Shown here: piece by piece, positions 1-12,429 of the stretch
Layout: every line of letters starts with the position of its first letter
Numbering within the stretch: the first letter of the stretch is position 1
NCBI GenBank assembly: GCA_009809945.1
Contig: WTPW01001234.1
Span: 37,617 to 101,616, forward strand
Direction: 5' to 3'
DNA from: Gigaspora margarita
Taxonomy: Eukaryota > Glomeromycota > Glomeromycetes > Diversisporales > Gigasporaceae
DNA length: 64,000 nucleotides
Notes under the pieces: model-generated
Told to the model about the DNA's origin: nothing
Databases searched by the model: none
The model's input: only the letters and a program-made list of their open reading frames with translations
Program-made: the position numbers and the translations under genes

Positions 1-179
1 CAAAATTTTACTAATTGATTCTAACAAAGTGCTCTAAGAAAATTTGTTCAGCAATCAAAAATACATATATTATTTTGATTTATAAAAATAGATGTGATAA
101 TTTAGTTTTACTATAAAATTTATATGTAATAATCTAACTTTTAGCAAATTTACTTGATTTTAGGGGTAGCAAAAACACC

Positions 180-235
180 TAAATTCATGCAGATCAGTTA
201 TGACCTCTATGAGAGATGTCCGGGGTTCTTTCTGA
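180..235 (-). repeat. End fragment of the AGGACCCCGGACAT MITE family
   Basis: The segment carries TTATGACCTCTATGAGAGAT followed by GTCCGGGGTT, which matches one terminus of the family seen complete at 20,536-20,831. The other terminus is missing, so it is a truncated copy. Confidence 0.5.
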
Positions 236-383
236 GTTCCAAGGTGAATACTTTGAAACCAAAAAAAAATCTAACTTATTAAATTAAAAATAAAGAAAAA
301 AAAATTTAATTTTAAAAACCAAGATAAAATTTTGTTAATGTTGTATAATTTCAAAATTTAACTTTGTTAAAAGCAAAGAGGTT

Positions 384-1997
384 TACTTTTTATACTCCCA
401 AATTTGCTATTCATACCCCTTAGCCCAGCCTCCGACCCTTTCGACTCAGTTCATGTAATGTAGTACAAACTGAGATCACATGATTTTTAGATTTTTGCAT
501 TTGATCAATAGTTATATTATACAAAATCTAGTTCATGTGCTCTGGGTAACAATAATAGCCAATCAAAATTTGAACCTGAAGTAGGTTCAAATTTAAACTA
601 CAAAATAAGTTATCCTATGATTGACAATAGTTGCTACATGGTAAAGTCCAAATTCTACTAATTCTACTATATAAATCGATTATTATTGCTTAAGTAAACT
701 TATTTGGGAGATCAAAATACAACTACAGTAAAATTTTTAGCAAGATTGGAGAACATTTATTATTTGACTTTTTAACTTTTATGTTCGATAAAAAAATAAA
801 AATTTTTAAAAAAATATATTCAATGAACGTAAAAATTAAAGGCTAAATAATAAAATGTTCTCCAATTTGTATGAAAATTTAGTAGAATATGTATTTTGAT
901 CTTCTGAATATATTTATTTAAGCACTTATAGTACTTTAAATAGTAAAATTTGGACTTTACTATATAGCAACCACTTGCGATTGCTAAAAACCTCTTTCTG
1001 AAAAAGAAGTTTTTAGTGATCACAAGTAGTTGCTACATAGTAAAGTCCAAATTTTACTATTTAAATTGATTATAAATGCTTAAGTAAATATGTTCAGAAG
1101 CTCAAAATACATACTTTACCAAATTTTCATACAAATCAGAAAACATTTTATTATTTAGCCTTTAATTTTTACATTTATCAAATATATTTCTTTAAAAAAT
1201 TTTTATTTTTTCATTGAACGTAAAAGTTAAAAAGTCAATAATAAGATATTTTCTGATTTGTATAAAAATTTGGCAAATATGTATTTTGATCTTGTAAACA
1301 TATTTATTTAAGCGCTTATTATCGATTTAAATAGTAAAATTTAATACTATGTAGCAACTACTTGCGATCGCTAAAAAAACCTCTTTTTCAGAAAGAAGTT
1401 TTTAGTGATTGCAAGTGGTTGCTACATAGTAAAGTCTAAATTTTACTATTTAAATCGATCATAAGCGCTTAAGCAAATATGGTTAGAAGACCAAAATTCA
1501 TATTCTACCAAATTTTCATACAAATTGGAGAACATTTAATTATTTAGCCTTTAATTTTTACGTTTGTCGAATATATTTCTTTAAAAATTTTTATTTTTTT
1601 ATCAAACATAAAAGTTAAAAAGTTAATAATATAATGTTCTCCGATTTGTATGAAAATTTGATAAATATGTATTTTGATCTTCTGAACATATTTACTTAAG
1701 AGTTTATGATCGATTTAAATAGTAAAATTTGACTTTACTATGTAGCAACTATTGTCAATTATGAAGTAACTTATTTTGTAATTTAAATTTGAACCTTCTT
1801 CGGGTTCAAATTTTAATTGGCTATTATTGTTACTCAGATCATGTGACCTGGATTTCATGTAACCTAACCATTGGTCAAAATGCAAGAATCTGAAAGTTAT
1901 ATGATCTCAGTTTGTACTATATTACACAGACTGGGTTAGAAGGGTCAAAGATCAGGCTAGAAGATATGAATAGCAAATTTGGTGAGTATAAAAAGTA
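384..1997. mobile_element. TIR element containing three tandem hairpin units
   Basis: Ends begin with TACTTTTTATACTC and its complement, continuing as inverted repeats through a CAAATTTGCTATTCAT block. The interior holds three tandem units of about 350 bp (roughly 627-975, 1,025-1,360, 1,405-1,752). Each opens with GTTGCTACATRGTAAAGTCC, closes with its reverse complement and folds on itself. Neighbouring units are joined by a short hairpin around TTTTTAGTGAT. No transposase is encoded, so it is non-autonomous. The same hairpin core recurs in elements at 17.5, 21.3 and 47.9 kb that have other ends. The target duplication is unclear. Confidence 0.7.
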
Positions 1998-2561
1998 ATT
2001 CCCAAAACAAATATTTACTAATTTTAAATTAGCAATTATATATAAAATTATGCTTTGAACAACTTTATTTAATAGTAAAATATAGATTATCTTGACAAAA
2101 AAAATAGATTAGTTATATACTAAAGTAAAAATATTTGGTTGTACTTTTTTTGTCAAGATAATCTGCTTTGGGCTTTTAAACAAACTTGTTCAGCAGATAA
2201 TTTTACTGTATTAAAGTCAAAATACATTTTTTCAAACTTTTTATTCAGTAAAAAATAGGATTAAAGCTCAAAAAATTTTTTTTTTGAACTTTAATACTAT
2301 TTTTTTACTTAGTAAAAGGTTTAAAAAAATGCATTTTGACTTTAATACAAATAGAATTACCTGCTAAACAAGTTTACTTAGAAGCCCAAAGCAGATTATC
2401 TTGACAAAAAAAAAGTTTTATATTACAAACCAAATATTTTTAACTTTAGTAAATAATAATCTATTTTTTTGTCAAGATAATCTATATTTTACTACTAAGT
2501 AAAGTTGTTCAAAGCATAATTTTATATATAATTGCTAATTTAAAATAAGTTTTACTAAAAT

Positions 2562-2897
2562 ACACCTATGGTGTTTTACACCACGTTATACAAAACTATT
2601 AGAATATCCAATCAAAATTTAAGATCAGGTGTAACATAAAAATTATTTTGTTTATTTTTTTAAAAAAAACATTTATATCTCAAAATTTCACTTATGAAAC
2701 CAACTTTGGGGCTCTAATAAAAAAATTTTCTTGCTAAATTTTGTATATACTAATGCTCTAATAAAATTCCAGGCCTCACCCTAACTCTAAAGTAATCAAA
2801 ATTTATTTTTTGTTTTATAAAAATTTATTTTTTTGTTTTTGTTACACAGATTTGCAAATCTAATTTACCTAAGGTGGTAAAACACCATAAGTGTGTT
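2562..2897. mobile_element. Short TIR element (ACACCTATGGTGTTTTACAC ends)
   Basis: The ends are inverted copies, ACACCTATGGTGTTTTACAC on the left and GGTAAAACACCATAAGTGT on the right. The interior holds a GATCAGGTGTAACAT block and an ACCCTAACTCTAAAG block. Both recur in elements at about 10.6, 26.4, 48.6 and 21.0 kb that carry different palindromic ends. Non-coding. Confidence 0.6.
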
Positions 2898-3185
2898 TTA
2901 TAATAATTGTTTAAAATTAGTAAATATTTAAAATTAACAAAATATTAACTTGGTTTTTAAACTCAATTTTTTTTTTTTTTTGTTCTATATAACTGTAAAA
3001 TTTATTTTTAAGTTAAATTAATTTAAAAAAATCTTAGCTTAAAGTTATATAGTAAATTTATATATTTTTTTAAAATTTAATTATAGATAGCATTTTGATT
3101 TATTTTAAGAAGATATATTTTATACTAGTTTTTAAATTTTTTTAATATTCAAAAGAAAAATATTAACACAAAAATCAGATCTGTG

Positions 3186-3256
3186 GGTTGATAGCATAGC
3201 AGTTATGCTCTTAGATTGCAAATTGAAAAGTTGCTAGTTCAAATAGATTCTAGACA
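3186..3256 (+). repeat. tRNA-Cys-like relic (SINE head or pseudo-tRNA)
   Basis: The segment has a D-arm-like stretch with box A (TAGCATAGCAGTT), an anticodon-loop-like TTGCAAA that would place GCA (Cys), and a T-arm-like GTTCAAAT box B, in normal tRNA order and spacing. Stem pairing is broken in the acceptor and T arms, so it is not a functional tRNA. It lies directly against a MITE copy starting near 3,258, so it could be a SINE head or a chance neighbour. Confidence 0.45.
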
Positions 3257-3257
3257 T

Positions 3258-3515
3258 ATCTTATAGATTATAACTAGAATTTGGCCAATTTTGATCCAAT
3301 TGCTAAAAATAACAAATACATTTGTTTAAATAACTTTTGATCTAGTGATCAGAATTGAATGAAGTTTTTTTTTGTTAAATGTGCCTTACTAAAGGCTTTA
3401 TTTTAAAAAATAGTTTATTCAAATTGGACTACTAAATGTCAAGATAATTATCAAAAACTGTTTTTTTGTTTCACAAATTTCAGAAGTTTTTGTACTAGAT
3501 ATCTGGGGTCCTGTC
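3258..3515 (+). mobile_element. Decayed AGGACCCCGGACAT-family MITE
   Basis: It follows the family consensus seen at 20,536-20,831: the TTGGCCAATTTTGATC block, the GATCAGAATTGAATGA block, the CAAATTGGACTACT block, then a TACTAGATATCTGGGGTCCT right end. The left terminus is eroded to CATATCTTATAG. TCCGGGG has become TCTGGGG, a CpG-to-TpG change. Confidence 0.65.
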
Positions 3516-4136
3516 AAATCCCCTAATAGCGAAATAACAAGAGCCTGCTGGATATAGAACTGAAACACTACGGGAATACAGGGACCTGAGATATCTACAA
3601 ATAGATGTATTTGGGTAGCCATTATTCTAAGAAGTTGTAGTAGTAAAATAAAACATCATTAGCAAATTATATATATGTAATCTTACGTAAGATATTATGG
3701 CCCGTAATATGTTGATGAAAATCTTACATTGATGCAGTATATTATATAATATAATTATGTTATATTACGGTTATATTACAAAAATTATTTTGAAATATTT
3801 TGAAATATATTGCGAAATATTGTAAAATAAATCTAATAAAAAAAAAGAGGTCACAGGAGGTAATATTTTGTATATTTTGTGATGATTTCACATTGTTTTG
3901 CATTGTTTTGCAAATTTTCCCAAATTTTCAAAATTTTTAAAAAATAAATTAATGATATACATATTCATATAATCATACTTTTTTACAGATTTTTGCACAG
4001 TTTCGCAATTTAATATAAAATTTTATATTTATTTATTATTATTATACATTATATTTTACATTTATTAAATATATATATTTAATTAATATTACATACATTA
4101 GTATATTTACATTATTACAAATATTTTAAACTACTT

Positions 4137-4880
4137 TTGCACTAGAGTTCTGAACCAGTTTATAGTAAACCGGATCATCCGAGTCAAAACGGATGACCCA
4201 AATCACTGATTTGAAGCCCAGGTCAAATTGGTTGATATGTTAATTCATTTTTAATAATTCATTCTGTGTATTAAATCATGTCACTTCATTTAATAACAAA
4301 GACTATTTTATTGCTATTTGACTCCAAACTTTACTTTGAAGATTGACTAAGAGTATATGATTTATTAACATTTGCCTTAACAAGAATGAATACTTCACAG
4401 GGCAATGATTTTGTTGTTTTACCTTATTAATATTAGATATGGATATTTGCAAGTTCACAAAGTTTGAGTACATGATTTCATTTAGTTTTGCTTTATTTCT
4501 ACAATCTTACAGATAAATTACTATTCATTGATCGATGAAAATTCAAAAATGATTCCGAACTGATAGGAATCAATAAATGACAGGACCCCGAAATATACAT
4601 AGATAGGTCAGGTTAATTATAGAGTTACTAAAAAAGAAAAGATCTGCAGAAAAAACTTCAAAAATAAGCAAAAAAATTACTATAAATGGAAAAGATCTAT
4701 ATAAAAAAACCTCAAAAATAAGCAAACTTATACCTGACCTATCTATGTATATTTTGGGGCCCTTAAATGACACATAATATATATAAAACCCATTTTAATC
4801 TGAGTCACCTGATTTTAATTCACACAGGTGATCTAGGTGAAGAAATTGCATCCAGTTCAGACCTCTATTTTGCACTTCAT
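4137..4880. mobile_element. TIR element with GAACCAG/CTGGTTCAG-type ends
   Basis: The left end reads GCACTAGAGTTCTGAACCAG and the right end CCAGTTCAGACCTCTATTTT plus GCAC, imperfect inverse copies. It carries the nested 4,582-4,763 element. No coding potential. Boundaries are approximate. Confidence 0.45.
4582..4763. mobile_element. Palindromic hAT-like MITE with 8-bp TSD
   Basis: The element runs from AGGACCCCGAAATATACATA to its inverse, TATGTATATTTTGGGGCCCT. Both sides carry the exact duplication TAAATGAC (4,574-4,581 and 4,764-4,771). 8-bp duplications are characteristic of hAT transposition. The terminus matches the first bases of the AGGACCCCGGACAT family, but the interior differs (AAAAAACCTCAAAAATAAGC on one side). 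Confidence 0.8.
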
Positions 4881-5900
4881 CGCATCTAATTCTATTACTA
4901 TATACAAAAAACTAGCCCTATTTTAAACTACTTTCGCACTTCATCGCATCTAATTCTATTACTATATACAAAAAGCTAACCCTACATACTTATTTTTGCT
5001 CACCCCAAAGTTAGCTATTTTCTTTGCTTCTTTGTTTTCTATCGTCTTCGCTTTGGCTATTTCTTTTGTTTTAGCTATAATCTTTATTTCATTTTCTTTT
5101 TCTAAATACTTCAAAGAAGTGAAAAAAATAAAAAAAATTTCTCAAAAGTATTAGTGTTCTTGCAAATTGCCAGGAAATCTAATATGTTCTTGCAAAGTGC
5201 GAGAGAAGTTAAAGCTAGTGTTCTTGTAAAGTGCCAGAAAAGTCGCAAAGTGTCGAAGAAGTCAGGAATAAATAAAATAAAATAAAATAAAAAATAAGTA
5301 AAAAAAAAACAAATGAAAAACAAAACATGTAAGCAAACTAATAAAAAAAAATAAACAAAGCCCCAAATCTTCATTTCTCTAAAGTAAGAGTTTGTGTTTT
5401 TGCAAATTTAAAAGTTGGATTAATATTCTTGCAAAATGCTAAAAAAGTCACATAGTGCCAAAAAAGTCTAGGTTGGTTTTCTTGCAAAGCGCCAGAAGTA
5501 AGGGTTCTTTTTTCGCAAAGTGCCAAAATAAAATAAATTAATAAACCAAATTTAAAAAACAAAAAAAAAAACAAAAAAAACAAAAACAAATATGTCAAAT
5601 GAAAAAATAAATAAAGTTCTAACTAAATCTTTATTTCTTTAAAGAAGCGTTCTTGAAAATTTAGAAATTGCTAGAGACATCGGTTGTGTGTTCTTGCAAA
5701 GTGTCAGAAGTTTGAGTAGGCTTGCACAAGGTTTTGAAAGGTTGTTTGTTTTCTTGCAAAATGTTCTTGTAAAATGCTGAAATAAAAATAAATTGAAAAA
5801 AAATTAAAAAATAAATAAATAAAAAAAACAAAATAAAAACAAAAAAAAATGAAATGAAAACAAAAATGAAACGAAAATAAAAAACAAAAAGCAAAAAAAA
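4873..5900. repeat. Degenerate tandem repeat with TTCTTGCAAAGTGCC motif
   Basis: A 60-bp block ending in CATCGCATCTAATTCTATTA is duplicated (about 4,877 and 4,935). From about 5,140 to 5,790 three units of roughly 250 bp each combine a TTCTTGCAAAGTGCCAGAAA-type minisatellite with an A-rich stretch of AAATAAATAA and AAAACAAA. Reading frames on the minus strand are only translations of T-rich DNA (Phe-rich) and are not credible proteins. Confidence 0.6.
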
Positions 5901-6244
5901 AACAAAATAGAAGATCTATTATAAACAAAAGATCTAATCTGATCTTGTGATGCAAAATTTGAACATCATCGAACTATTTCGAACTATTTCAAAAAATTAA
6001 TCTAATGCATGATCCAGGTTACAGATCTACTGATCCAGCTTGGTTTTCTAGTCCTAAAATATTTTCAAAGAGGTTCGAAATATTTCATAATATATTTCAA
6101 AATATTTCAAAATTACTTTAGTTATATTTCGAAAATTGATATTTTAAAATATTTCAAAATATATTACGTTATATTTTGCTTATATTATAGTTCATAAGAC
6201 CTTACGTAAGATTACGCTATTATAAATTTGCTGATGATGTTAGA

Positions 6245-7850
6245 ACCCTAATTTGGAATAACTAAAGTCATGAAACATAATGTAAGTCCCAAGTCTAGAT
6301 CTACTAGATATTATATAAACTTGTGGCATTGCCAGTCCATTTAAGTAAAATTCCTCTTTAGCACTCTGTTAAAAGCATTCTAGCATGTTACTTGTCTGGG
6401 AGTTATTGCGGTGGGTCGCATCTTGGCACTGTTAGAAGTAACTAGATGAAGTTAGGCTTTATATAAATAATAATAGTTAACAAATATAATGCCCTCTGGG
6501 GTTGTAATAATTATATAAGATCTATATAAATAATGCAATAGCAAGATTCACCAATGATTAAAAAAAAAAAAATTAACACAAAAATTATATAAAAATGATT
6601 AATATATCTTTTATTTTTAATAAATAGCTAATAACAAATTTAATTTCTTGTTGATTTTATTAATAGCTATAATTTTTTTTAACCAAACTATATTCTATCT
6701 TTTTCAAGTATATTGTAATTTACTTAAAATTTATTTAAAATTCCACTACTACTCTTTTTACAAAACTAAATTATACTAATATTTTTTATTTATATTAGTT
6801 TATTCTATTTATATTTAACTTCAAATAAAAACAAAATCACAATTAACCTTGAATATTTATATTTTTATTTATATAACAAATACTAAACAATTAATTACTT
6901 TAAATTTATTAAAGATTTTGATCTAAAACATATTATAGCATCATTTAATTATACAAATATATATAACAAACTATATAAACCTCTTTTTGATATACAAAAT
7001 AATAGTAAATTCAATATTTATATTAGAACCATTCATTAATTATCTGATTATTTTTTATTAGAGACCTACCCTTCCCCCTCTTCTTTAATATAGGTTCCTA
7101 TATATAATTTTAATATTTTTTACTCCTCTTTCTTTCTAAAAAATTATCCAATTTTTGGTATTCATTTTATTTTAAATATACCTATAGTACAAACAATTTA
7201 GTTCTAACCAATAAAATTAATGAAATTCAAATTGTAAATTCTTTTTCAAAAAAAATAGTAAACAAAAAATACTATTATAAAATATTAAATCAAAAAAGCT
7301 AAATACTTTCAAGTTTTTAATTTTTTTTAAATCTATTTATAAAAAAGTTATAGCAAGTTAAAATTATAATATTTTTATAATTAAATATAAAATTTGCCAC
7401 TTTTATATATATAAAAAACAAATTTGGCCTTTTTAAACAATTAATTTTAATTTTATATATATTATAGATTATAACTAATTTTAATTTCATATGATTTTAA
7501 ATAATTTTTATCTAGGTAATTTTAAATAATTTTAATTTTAAATGATTTTAAAATAATATTAATACCTAGTTATTGTAAATAATTTTAATTATAATTGTTA
7601 TTTTTTTTTTATTCTTTGATGTACTCACTAGAGCTCAGCTAGAATACTACAAAAAGTTTATAGCTAACTAGAACTATTATAACTATTTATATTTTATCCT
7701 AATATAAGCCTAATATTACTCAGCTGCTTCGTGTTGCACTAATACTCCTAAGAGATTGGATGTTTCAATATCAGTACCGCCAAAAAATATAGGATTTCTC
7801 TCCAATCCCTCCTATCTAGCATCTATGGTAAGGTCAGATATTTAATATTC
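6245..7850. other. AT-rich intergenic DNA, no gene seen
   Basis: Mostly AT-rich sequence with a slightly richer patch at 6,330-6,440 (TTGCGGTGGGTCGCATC). A decayed, inverted copy of the 150-bp PIF-like MITE lies at about 7,028-7,170 (ATTATCTGATTATTTTTTAT then CCTACCCTTCCCC). No reading frame with recognisable motifs. Confidence 0.5.
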
Positions 7851-8765
7851 ATACTTAACTATACAAGAAAAAGAGAGTAGCAAGAAAGTTTAAAGAAAAA
7901 AGTAAAAAATAGAAAAAACTTCAAATCCTACATGATAAGCCAAATACTAACAAATTTAAAAGATAAAAGATGGGGGAAATGAAAAAAAACCTATACTAAT
8001 AACAGAATTGACATACATTTTCAAAAGAATGAGACCAAAAAGAAAGGAAAAAAACAAAAAAAGTAAAAAACACAATTTTATCTTCAAAGGTTAAAAATTA
8101 TATAATACTGTACAGAACAAATACTTTGTCAAAATATTATATATGCATAAAAGAAAACTACGCATAAAAAAAATTCTAGAAAAAAATTTTTATTCAGTGT
8201 TTTCTCCAAAGTACTTCTTATGTGACATTCATTGTTTATTTTGTGAGAACTAAAAACTATTTATAACTTAATTTGGATTAGGTAGGTATATTTCTAATTT
8301 GGACGAAGTAAATATTGCTGATCTTTTGGAGAGGGTAAATTAAGTTTTCCACTTTTTGGTAAAAATTTTGAAAAAACCAAAGAGGATATTGGGAGTACCA
8401 AAACTTGTAAAGGGCATAAGTTTTATACTTTGTAGAATAATATATTTAACCAAAAGTATGTTTTTACTAAACTTCTATAACATTTGACAAAAAACTTTAG
8501 GGTTGTTGTTCTACTATATTTTCTATAGCAACAAAGTCTTCCAAACCCACAAGAAGAGTTCTTTTTTATCTCTATTTTAGTTCTTTTAACATCAATCTGA
8601 AACTCTGTATTCAAGCTGCTTCTGATAAAGTTTTTGTTATATATAAATATATTAACTACAAAGTTTTCATAGATCAGTATTATAGAGAAGTTTTGGTCCA
8701 GAGGGTTATTAGAACAAGTTTTTTTTTTGTTTATAATTGTTATTAATATCATTTTTTTAATTTTA
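7850..8765. repeat. Third, diverged copy of the 30-33 kb inverted arms
   Basis: It shares landmarks in order with 30,420-31,300: AAAAATTATATAA, GCATAAAAGAAAA, GGTATATTTCTAATTTGGA, TGCTGATCTTTTGGAG, then TAAAAATTTTGAAAAA. The copy is eroded. A 109-codon minus-strand frame (8,423-8,752) is not conserved in the other copies and is regarded as chance. Identity of the parent element is unknown. Confidence 0.5.
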
Positions 8766-8883
8766 TTTTAAACAAATTTTACTTATTATTGTATTAAATA
8801 AAACCTACTATAAATACAAATTTACCCTTTTAGTATTATCCTTGTACTCTTTATTCAAAAAAGACTTGATAAATGAAATACGG

Positions 8884-9122
8884 GGATGGGTCAGTAGAAA
8901 AGGAACAAATCATTTTTAGTAAAATTTTTTTAATTTTTAAATTTAAATATCTTAACAACTATTTAATCAAATTTGCTAAAAATTTTTTTATTTAATCTTA
9001 AAATTATATAGAATTAAAATAAAAAAAATTTATCAAATTTATTAAGATAGTTGTTAAGATATTTAAGTTTAAAGTCAAAAAAACTTTTACTTAGAAAAAA
9101 TTTGTCTTTTTTCTACTGACTT
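8884..9122. mobile_element. Palindromic MITE, GGTCAGTAGAAAAG family
   Basis: The left end GGGGATGGGTCAGTAGAAAA and right end TTTTCTACTGACTTATCCC are inverse copies. The arms ATATCTTAACAACTA and AGTTGTTAAGATAT pair, so the whole element folds. Related copies lie at 19,158-19,407, 23,712-23,791 (short form) and 34,630-34,868. Confidence 0.7.
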
Positions 9123-9469
9123 ATCCCATATATTTATATAATTTAAAAAACAATAATAATATAAGTTGGTATTTATTTTTTAAATATTTTTGTAATATTT
9201 AGTTCTTTATTTGTTACTACTTTGTCATAACTTTTGGTTTACATTTTGTGCTATGCTAAAAGAAAAGTATTCTTTATTTGAGAAGAATATATAAATAAAA
9301 CTTATTCATATAGTTCTAGAATCAATAATATGATTAGTTAGCAGTTTTATAATCATTTTAATTTTTTTTATTTGCACTATTTACCATTTTCTATTTGTCT
9401 TTATTAAAGGTAAATATTCTTTGTTTACAAATATCTTGATAGATGAGGCTTACAGAGATAATAATATTA

Positions 9470-9720
9470 GATGATTCTGAACATCTCTTATATAAATTAT
9501 AACTGGATTTTGGCCAATTTTGATCTAATTTGCTAAAAATGACAAAAACTATATTTTGTTAAATAATTTTTGATCCAGTAATCAGAATTGAATGAACTTT
9601 TTTTTTTAGATGCATCTTACTAAGAGCTTTATTTAAAAAATATTTCATTCAAATTGAACTACTGAATACCAAAATAATTGCTAAAAACTGTGTTTGTATT
9701 TATTGTAATCATATATGCAA
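9470..9720 (+). mobile_element. Truncated AGGACCCCGGACAT-family MITE
   Basis: It begins with the eroded end TGAACATCTCTTATAT and carries the family blocks TTTTGGCCAATTTTGATC and CAGAATTGAATGAAC, but loses the right terminus near 9,700. Confidence 0.5.
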
Positions 9721-10109
9721 CTAAATACTTCATAGTACCAGATATAAAGTTTTAACTAATCTTTTGTACCATTATTAATTAAAACCAATTTAGATATTAA
9801 AACTCAACAGAATATTGCAAATAGTCAAAAAAAAATAAAAATATTGGCAATAGTTATAAAATATTGAGAATATTAACAATAGTTATAAAAAAAATAAAAT
9901 TATTACTAATAGTTATGAAAAAACTAAATATGAATATATAAATAATAATATGAATAATGCTTTAAAAAATGTGTTAGGAGTATTAAAATTGACTATAGAC
10001 ATGGAATTTGAAACATAAAAAATTGCTAAATCTTATCTTGAGGAATATGGAAAACAAAAAGAAATTTTTTTTTGTAAAAGACATCATGTTAATAATCTAG
10101 CAGATAATA

Positions 10110-10400
10110 GTAGAACCTAGGTATCTCTTATATAAGTTATAATAGGGTTTGGCTAATTTTGATCTAATTTGCTAAAAATAACAAAAATATATTTGTTTAA
10201 ATAACTTTTGATCCAGTAATTAGAATTGAATAAACCTTTTTGTTAAATGCACCTCACTAATAGCTTTATTTAAAAAAAAAGTTTATTCAAATTGGACCAC
10301 TAGATGCCAAGAAAATTGCTAAAAACTGTTTTTTTGCTTTTCAAATTTTTGGAGCTTTTGCTAAAATGTATAATGTATGATCTCTGTACTAGATATCTGG
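10110..10400 (+). mobile_element. Decayed AGGACCCCGGACAT-family MITE inside the MULE relic
   Basis: Left end ACCTAGGTATCTCTTATATA and right end TACTAGATATCTGGGGTTTT, with the family interior between. The insertion separates the FAR1-like N-terminus from the rest of the MULE relic. CpG sites of the consensus ends are changed. Confidence 0.6.
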
Positions 10401-10594
10401 GGTTTTATAGCAGTATAGTATATTGTCATACTTTTAAATATTTATATACACATATATATAAAGCTAAAAAAACTATTCTAATAAAAAATAACAGAATAGA
10501 AAATCAGAAATAATTGGTTGCTTCTAATATATTAATTTGATATTTTTTAAAATAGCAAAGGGTATTTGAATAAATAATAGAAGTTTACTATTTA

Positions 10595-11235
10595 TCACCA
10601 CTGGTGATCATCACTAGTAGTCAATTTGCCAATTAAAATTCAGGATCAGGTGTAACATGTAGATCAATTTTTGTATAACAAAACAAAAGATTTTTAAAAA
10701 TTGCTAAAATTGCTTCTAACCTAAAATTTTGTCTATGAAACTACTTTTTTTATACAAAAAAAAAATTCTTTGCTAAATATTACTATATATAAAACTAGGA
10801 CCCCGGACATATAGTACAGAGGTCATACATTACGCAATTCAGCAAAAACCCCCAAAATTTGAGAAGCAAAAAAACAGTTTTTGGCAATTATCTTGGCATC
10901 CAGTGGTCCAATTTGAATGAACTTTTTTTAAAATGAAGCTCTCAGTGAGGCGCATCTAACAAAAAAAAGTTCATTCAATTCTGATTACTGGATCGGAAGT
11001 TATTTAAGTAAATATATTTTGACGTTTTCAGCAAATTAGGTCAAAATTGGCCAAAATCCAGTTATGACCTATATCAAAGATGTCCGGGTCCTAAAAAACC
11101 CTATTCTAATCTCTAACTTTTACCTTTACCCTAACATTAAAGAGATTTAATTTTTATTTAATACAAACTATTTTTTTTGTTTATTTTGTTTTATGCATTG
11201 TAGATCACTAGTGATGATTACCAGTGGTGATTTGT
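10595..11235. mobile_element. TIR element with CACCACTGGTGATCATCACT ends
   Basis: The ends ACCACTGGTGATCATCACTA and TAGTGATGATTACCAGTGGT are inverse copies, each itself nearly palindromic. The interior has the GATCAGGTGTAACAT and CCCTAACATTAAAG blocks shared with the elements at 2.6, 26.4 and 48.6 kb. A MITE (10,797-11,091) is nested in it. Non-coding. Confidence 0.6.
10797..11091 (-). mobile_element. AGGACCCCGGACAT-family MITE, nearly full length
   Basis: Starts AGGACCCCGGACATATAG and ends GATGTCCGGGTCCT. Flanks ATAAAACT and AAAAAACC agree at 6 of 8 positions, a plausible decayed 8-bp duplication. Orientation is opposite to the copies at 10.1 and 20.5 kb. One of the best preserved copies. 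Confidence 0.7.
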
Positions 11236-12429
11236 AGTAATTTTCTAAATAATATTATTAGTGAATATAACTATCTAATAAATCCTTTTATTGTAGAAAT
11301 AGCACTAAGGTTTCATTATTTAATAAATACAATATATGAAAAAATTAAATTTTGAACAGTTGAAGAAAGATTAGATCAAACAACACAATATAATTTATTT
11401 ACTACATTATTCTCTAAAAAAAAAAATCAACAAAAAGGATTTTAGTAATGCTATAGTGATATAAAAAATAACAAAAGCCTCAAAAAAATGATATATATTA
11501 AACCATAGCTAATATATACAAAAAAAAGATAATAATTCATTATAGATAGTTAGACCAAGAATCAATTCTGATAAAAGAAGGTTGATAGTATTATTTTGAA
11601 TATCTTTTATTTAAGTACATGCTTATACAAAGTTCTATAATATTATAGTAATAAATACAATATCTAAAACAAACCAATTTAATATGATTTTATTTATAAT
11701 TATAGTTGTTAATAATAATTTTAAAAATTTAATAGTAGTAGTAGCATTTATGGAAAATAAAACAAAACAATATTTGTATAGATTTTAAATAAATTAAAAT
11801 TGAATGCAAGGCTACTCCAATAGTAATATATTCAAATTTAGATTCTGCTTAATATTAGCTATAGATAATAACTATTCAGAAACCTATTTTTTCTATTGCA
11901 TATTTCATATTAATCTTAATTTAAAAAAATTTTTATAAGAAGTTACACAATTAGTTTGAATTAATTTAGTACAAATTTCTAGTAATATGTAATACTCTGT
12001 ATCACAGAGAATTTGAAATTAGATAGGCTAAATTTATTGAAAAGTTTTTTGCTTATAAACAACATTTAATACATATCTTATACTTTTGTAAAGAAAATTG
12101 GGCAAGATATAATTAACAAATACTTTACTAGGAGAATTTAAAGTACACAATGAGCAGAAACTTCTAACAAAATCATAAAAAAAAAACTTAGTCAAAGCTC
12201 ATAGTTGGCCAATATTGTTGAAGAATTCCAAACAATATTAAATAATTAGCCAAAAAAAATATTAATTAATGAGTACAAAAATGAAATACCAACTAAAGGT
12301 TTGTCTAGAATAATAAAAGATTACTTTTTTAAATAATCAAGCTATTGCAAGAATATTTTATATTACAAATTTTTCAAAAGCAATATAATCAAATATCACA
12401 ATCACTTTGCTATAATGTTTTTTTAATTA

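Larger units (their letters stand above)
61..3110. repeat. Composite palindromic element with two nested insertions
   Basis: The flanks 240-380 and about 2,910-3,080 are inverted copies (both hold the AACTTGG/CCAAG blocks next to A/T runs). 2,005-2,275 pairs with 2,280-2,555, centred in the A/T run near 2,278. The inner order (TATCTTGACAA block, TACTAAAGT block, GGGCTTTTAA block, AAACTTGTTCAG block) parallels the ~1-kb palindromic elements at 16.2 and 24.0 kb, so this looks like an older member of that family. A tripled hairpin (384-1997) interrupts its left arm and a TIR element (about 2,562-2,897) its right arm. The outer ends are too decayed to place exactly, and no coding potential is seen. 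Confidence 0.55.
3650..6240. mobile_element. 2.6-kb TIR element with long inverted ends
   Basis: The left end holds ACATCATTAGCAAATT and GTAATCTTACGTAAG; the right end holds the inverse, CTTACGTAAGATTACG and AATTTGCTGATGATGTT. Outer arms of over 100 bp, rich in GAAATATTTTGAAATAT, face each other. The interior is filled by later insertions (4,137-4,880) and a tandem repeat (about 5,000-5,900). No transposase is recognisable. Long TIRs would fit a MULE, but no 9-bp duplication was found. Confidence 0.5.

Noticed and set aside
5111..5955. Several Phe-rich minus-strand reading frames
   Set aside because: They are translations of A-rich tandem repeats, overlap each other and lack any domain pattern.
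8423..8752. 109-codon minus-strand frame
   Set aside because: It is not maintained in the two related repeat copies at 30 and 33 kb and has no recognised motif.
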